A DNA stretch of 23,301 nt, taken from positions 1 to 23,301 of the forward strand of contig URZG01000008.1 in the NCBI GenBank assembly GCA_900552325.1, written 5' to 3'. A program made the translations under genes and the position numbers. This stretch comes from an uncultured Porphyromonadaceae bacterium. GTDB taxonomy: Bacteria; Bacteroidota; Bacteroidia; Bacteroidales; Muribaculaceae. The notes under the pieces were generated by a model. It did no database searches. It saw nothing but the letters and a program-made list of their open reading frames with translations, and had not been told where the DNA came from. Shown here piece by piece: positions 23,088 to 23,301 of this stretch. Position 1 is the stretch's first letter; each line of letters begins with the position of its first letter.

Positions 23088-23301
23088 CTATACTTTTGCG
23101 CGGGAATTATATGCCTCGAGCGCGTGGCGGAGCACAGTCATCGCCGAACGCAGATCCTCCTTGTTCAACACGTATGCCATGCGCACCTCATCCCGGCCCA
23201 TCCCCGGAGTAGTGTAGAAACCGGAAGCCGGGGCCATGAATACCGTCTGCCCCTCGTATGAGAATTCCTCCAGACACCAGCGGCAGAAATCATCGGCATC
23301 C
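23088..23301 (-). CDS. Aspartate/aromatic-type aminotransferase, C-terminal part
   Basis: Seventy in-frame codons up to the window edge, ending in TAG at 23088-23090. The frame reads D-D-F-C-R-W-C-L-E, then V-F-M-A-P-A-S-G-F-Y and D-E-V-R-M-A-Y-V-L-N, then L-R-S-A-M. This is the conserved C-terminal domain of class I PLP aminotransferases of the AspC type, where R-M-A-Y holds the substrate-carboxylate Arg. The PLP lysine and most of the enzyme lie outside the window. It transfers amino groups between an amino acid and a 2-oxo acid; the exact substrate is not readable from this part. No intact frame in the window starts with a start codon, so it must continue past the right edge. Confidence 0.85.
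   Translation of the reverse strand, partial: DADDFCRWCLEEFSYEGQTVFMAPASGFYTTPGMGRDEVRMAYVLNKEDLRSAMTVLRHALEAYNSRAKV

Overview
This window is most likely from a Bacteroidales chromosome, with a gut Muribaculaceae-like species as my best guess. The evidence is Bacteroidetes-type -7 boxes (TAnnTTTG) in front of the isolated genes, a DUF5106/thioredoxin-like lipid-free secreted protein, a pRiA4b ORF-3-like protein, and protein sequences typical of the order. The taxonomic call is inferred from sequence style, not from a marker gene. No rRNA, tRNA, CRISPR array or insertion sequence is visible.

Positions 1 to about 18,330 hold the downstream part of a large, one-directional surface polysaccharide (capsule/exopolysaccharide) operon, most genes overlapping or spaced by only a few bases. 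It begins with the 3' part of a licD gene. Next comes a decoration module: a stand-alone adenylation enzyme, a hexapeptide acyltransferase, an acyl carrier protein and a membrane acyltransferase. Then come a serine-acetyltransferase-like enzyme, four GT4, one GT32 and two GT2 glycosyltransferases, a second membrane acyltransferase, an EpsG/Wzy-type polymerase, a remnant of a third membrane acyltransferase, and the PglC-like initiating phosphoglycosyl transferase. The operon ends with an NAD-dependent sugar epimerase/dehydratase, a fold-type-III PLP decarboxylase and an ATP-grasp ligase. No Wzx flippase or chain-length regulator is in the window, so those are probably upstream.

The most striking point is the state of the decoration module. 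Three of its four genes are broken: a one-base expansion of a G run in the adenylation gene, and an in-frame TAG in each of the two acyltransferases. The adenylation enzyme also has Glu in place of the P-loop Gly. The ACP between them is intact. The reading frames on both sides of each break are well preserved, so the inactivation is recent, reversible (the G run) or bypassed by readthrough. The epimerase, PLP enzyme and ATP-grasp trio at the operon end looks like a cassette that makes and attaches an amino-acid-derived group, which is the best candidate here for undescribed chemistry.

From 18,330 on the window is ordinary chromosome. It holds a secreted DUF5106/thioredoxin-like protein with two CDEC motifs, the tRNA 2-thiouridylase MnmA, a strong bidirectional terminator, a minus-strand pair (pRiA4b-like protein and SPFH membrane protein), an Lrp/AsnC regulator with its own promoter and terminator, and the C-terminal end of an aspartate-type aminotransferase running off the right edge.
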